DNA from: Streptomyces sp. NRRL B-24484
Lineage (GTDB): Bacteria > Actinomycetota > Actinomycetes > Streptomycetales > Streptomycetaceae
DNA length: 64,000 nucleotides
Direction: 5' to 3'
Assembly (NCBI RefSeq): GCF_000717715.1
Contig: NZ_JOAI01000046.1
Location: forward strand, 1 to 64,000
The notes beneath the pieces are model-generated. The model made no database searches. It was given only the letters and a program-made list of their open reading frames with translations, and was not told the DNA's origin. Shown here piece after piece: positions 63,089 through 64,000 of this stretch (position 1 is its first letter; each line of letters starts with the position of its first letter). A program made the position numbers and the translations under genes.

Positions 63089-64000
63089 ATGACCACCTCG
63101 TCCGCCCGGCCGGCCACCCCGGCCGCCACCGTCCCGGCCGCTGCCTCGGCGGCCGCCACCGGGACCGGCCGCGGCCCGCGCCTGCGGCTGATCGTCGTGC
63201 TCGGCGCGCTCTCCGCCTTCGGGCCGCTCTCGCTCGACATGTACCTCCCGGCCCTCCCCGCGCTGGCCGGCGACCTCGGCGTGCGGGACGCCGACGTGCA
63301 GCTCACCCTGACCTCCTGCCTGCTCGGGCTCGCCCTCGGCCAGCTGGTGGCCGGGCCGCTGAGCGACCGCCGGGGCCGCCGGGGCCCGCTGCTGGTCGGC
63401 CTGGCCGGGTACGCCGCCGCGTCGGTGCTCTGCGCCGTGGCACCGAACGCCGAGGTCCTCACCGCCGCCCGTCTGCTGCAGGGTCTGGCGGGTGCGGCGG
63501 GCATCGTGATCAGCCGGGCGGTCGTCCGCGACCTCTACGACGGCGTCGAGGCGGCCCGCTTCTTCTCGCTGCTGATGCTGGTGAACGGCCTGGCGCCGAT
63601 CCTCGCCCCGGTGGCGGGCAGCCAGCTGCTGCGCTTCGCCGACTGGCGGGCGGTCTTCGCGGTGCTGGCCGCCGTCGGCGCCGTGCTGTTCGCGGCGGCC
63701 GTGCTCGCGCTGCCCGAGTCGCTGCCCGCCGAGCGGCGCACCGGCGGCGGTCCGGTCCGCACCGTGCGCAGCTTCGGCGGGCTGCTCGCGGACCGCCGCT
63801 TCATGGGGTACGCGCTGTCCGCCGGGTGCGTCTTCGCCGCGATGTTCGCGTACATCTCCGGTTCGTCCTTCGTGCTGCAGCAGGTGTACGGGCTGGACGA
63901 GCAGCAGTTCGCCCTGGTGTTCGGCGGCAATGCGCTGGGCCTGGTGCTGCTGGGCCAGCTGAACGCGCGGCTGCTGCGCAGCCGGGCCCCGCAGGTGATG
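63089..64000 (+). CDS. MFS transporter, Bcr/CflA type (3' end outside window)
   Basis: The frame is open for 304 residues to the window edge, about three quarters of a 12-helix exporter. It has LSAFGPLSLDMYLPALPALAGDLG in helix 1, GPLSDRRGRRGPLLVGLAGY (motif A), LLQGLAGAAGIVISRAVVRDLYDG (motif C) and LRFADWRAVFAVLAAVGAV. This fits the bicyclomycin/chloramphenicol exporter group. ATG 63089 has GGAGAAG about 8-10 bases upstream; ATG 63071 is also in frame. The divergent MarR gene likely controls it. Confidence 0.92.
   Translation, partial: MTTSSARPATPAATVPAAASAAATGTGRGPRLRLIVVLGALSAFGPLSLDMYLPALPALAGDLGVRDADVQLTLTSCLLGLALGQLVAGPLSDRRGRRGPLLVGLAGYAAASVLCAVAPNAEVLTAARLLQGLAGAAGIVISRAVVRDLYDGVEAARFFSLLMLVNGLAPILAPVAGSQLLRFADWRAVFAVLAAVGAVLFAAAVLALPESLPAERRTGGGPVRTVRSFGGLLADRRFMGYALSAGCVFAAMFAYISGSSFVLQQVYGLDEQQFALVFGGNALGLVLLGQLNARLLRSRAPQVM

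Overview
The DNA is very GC-rich. It has GTG starts, G/C-biased third positions, short GGAGG-type ribosome binding sites, and families typical of mycelial actinomycetes: DUF3040, DUF3093, DUF6629, a CebR-controlled cellulase system, and an Rpf gene behind a ydaO-type riboswitch. This suggests a Streptomycetaceae chromosome (Streptomyces, Kitasatospora or a close relative). I see no rRNA, tRNA, CRISPR array, insertion sequence or prophage. The first and last genes run off the window.

Layout. 0-7 kb: small membrane proteins, a HAD hydrolase, an anti-sigma-type ATPase, an MFS porter, an ArsP-type permease and a photolyase. 7-20 kb: a block resembling the mycobacterial DosR dormancy regulon. It has a two-domain universal stress protein, an XRE/PNPOx-like protein, a double-GAF histidine kinase that keeps the DosS haem His and distal Tyr positions, an Acg-type nitroreductase, a SHOCT protein, a DevR-like response regulator and a flavodoxin. 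Three palindromes of the form GGGCCG-NN-CGGCCC lie in its intergenic regions and share the GGGnC-N4-GnCCC geometry of DevR boxes. Between and after these genes are LysR/SDR/MFS genes, a GH16-like protein and a MarR/MMPL pair. 22-27 kb: an orphan gltD and a LysR/MFS pair.

28-38 kb: cell-wall and plant-polymer functions. A riboswitch precedes a secreted Rpf-LysM protein whose catalytic Glu is Ala. A GH6 cellulase, a GH10-CBM2 xylanase and a GH5-FN3-CBM2 cellulase follow, with CebR boxes (TGGGAGCGCTCCCA) at the cellulases. A distant CebE-like lipoprotein at 60-62 kb carries two more boxes, so the cellulose response is dispersed and its binding protein stands apart from any permease.

38-52 kb: a frameshifted DUF6629 gene, a free-standing hemC, a saccharopine-dehydrogenase-like reductase, a histidine phosphatase, an orphan amino-acid-binding lipoprotein, a methyltransferase remnant, psuG-psuK for pseudouridine breakdown, AlkB, a gamma-glutamylcyclotransferase, and a polysaccharide deacetylase with a CelD/BcsL-type acetyltransferase.

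52-60 kb: the most original locus. A MmyB-type XRE regulator precedes a pair of 20-bp operator-like repeats. Then comes a compact operon: 3-hydroxyacyl-CoA dehydrogenase, CqsA-like alpha-oxoamine synthase, overlapping MFS exporter, and the two subunits of a methylcrotonyl-type acyl-CoA carboxylase, closed by a strong terminator. It looks like a small pathway that makes and exports an acyl-CoA-derived amino ketone. The window ends with a MarR/MFS divergent pair with a clear operator.
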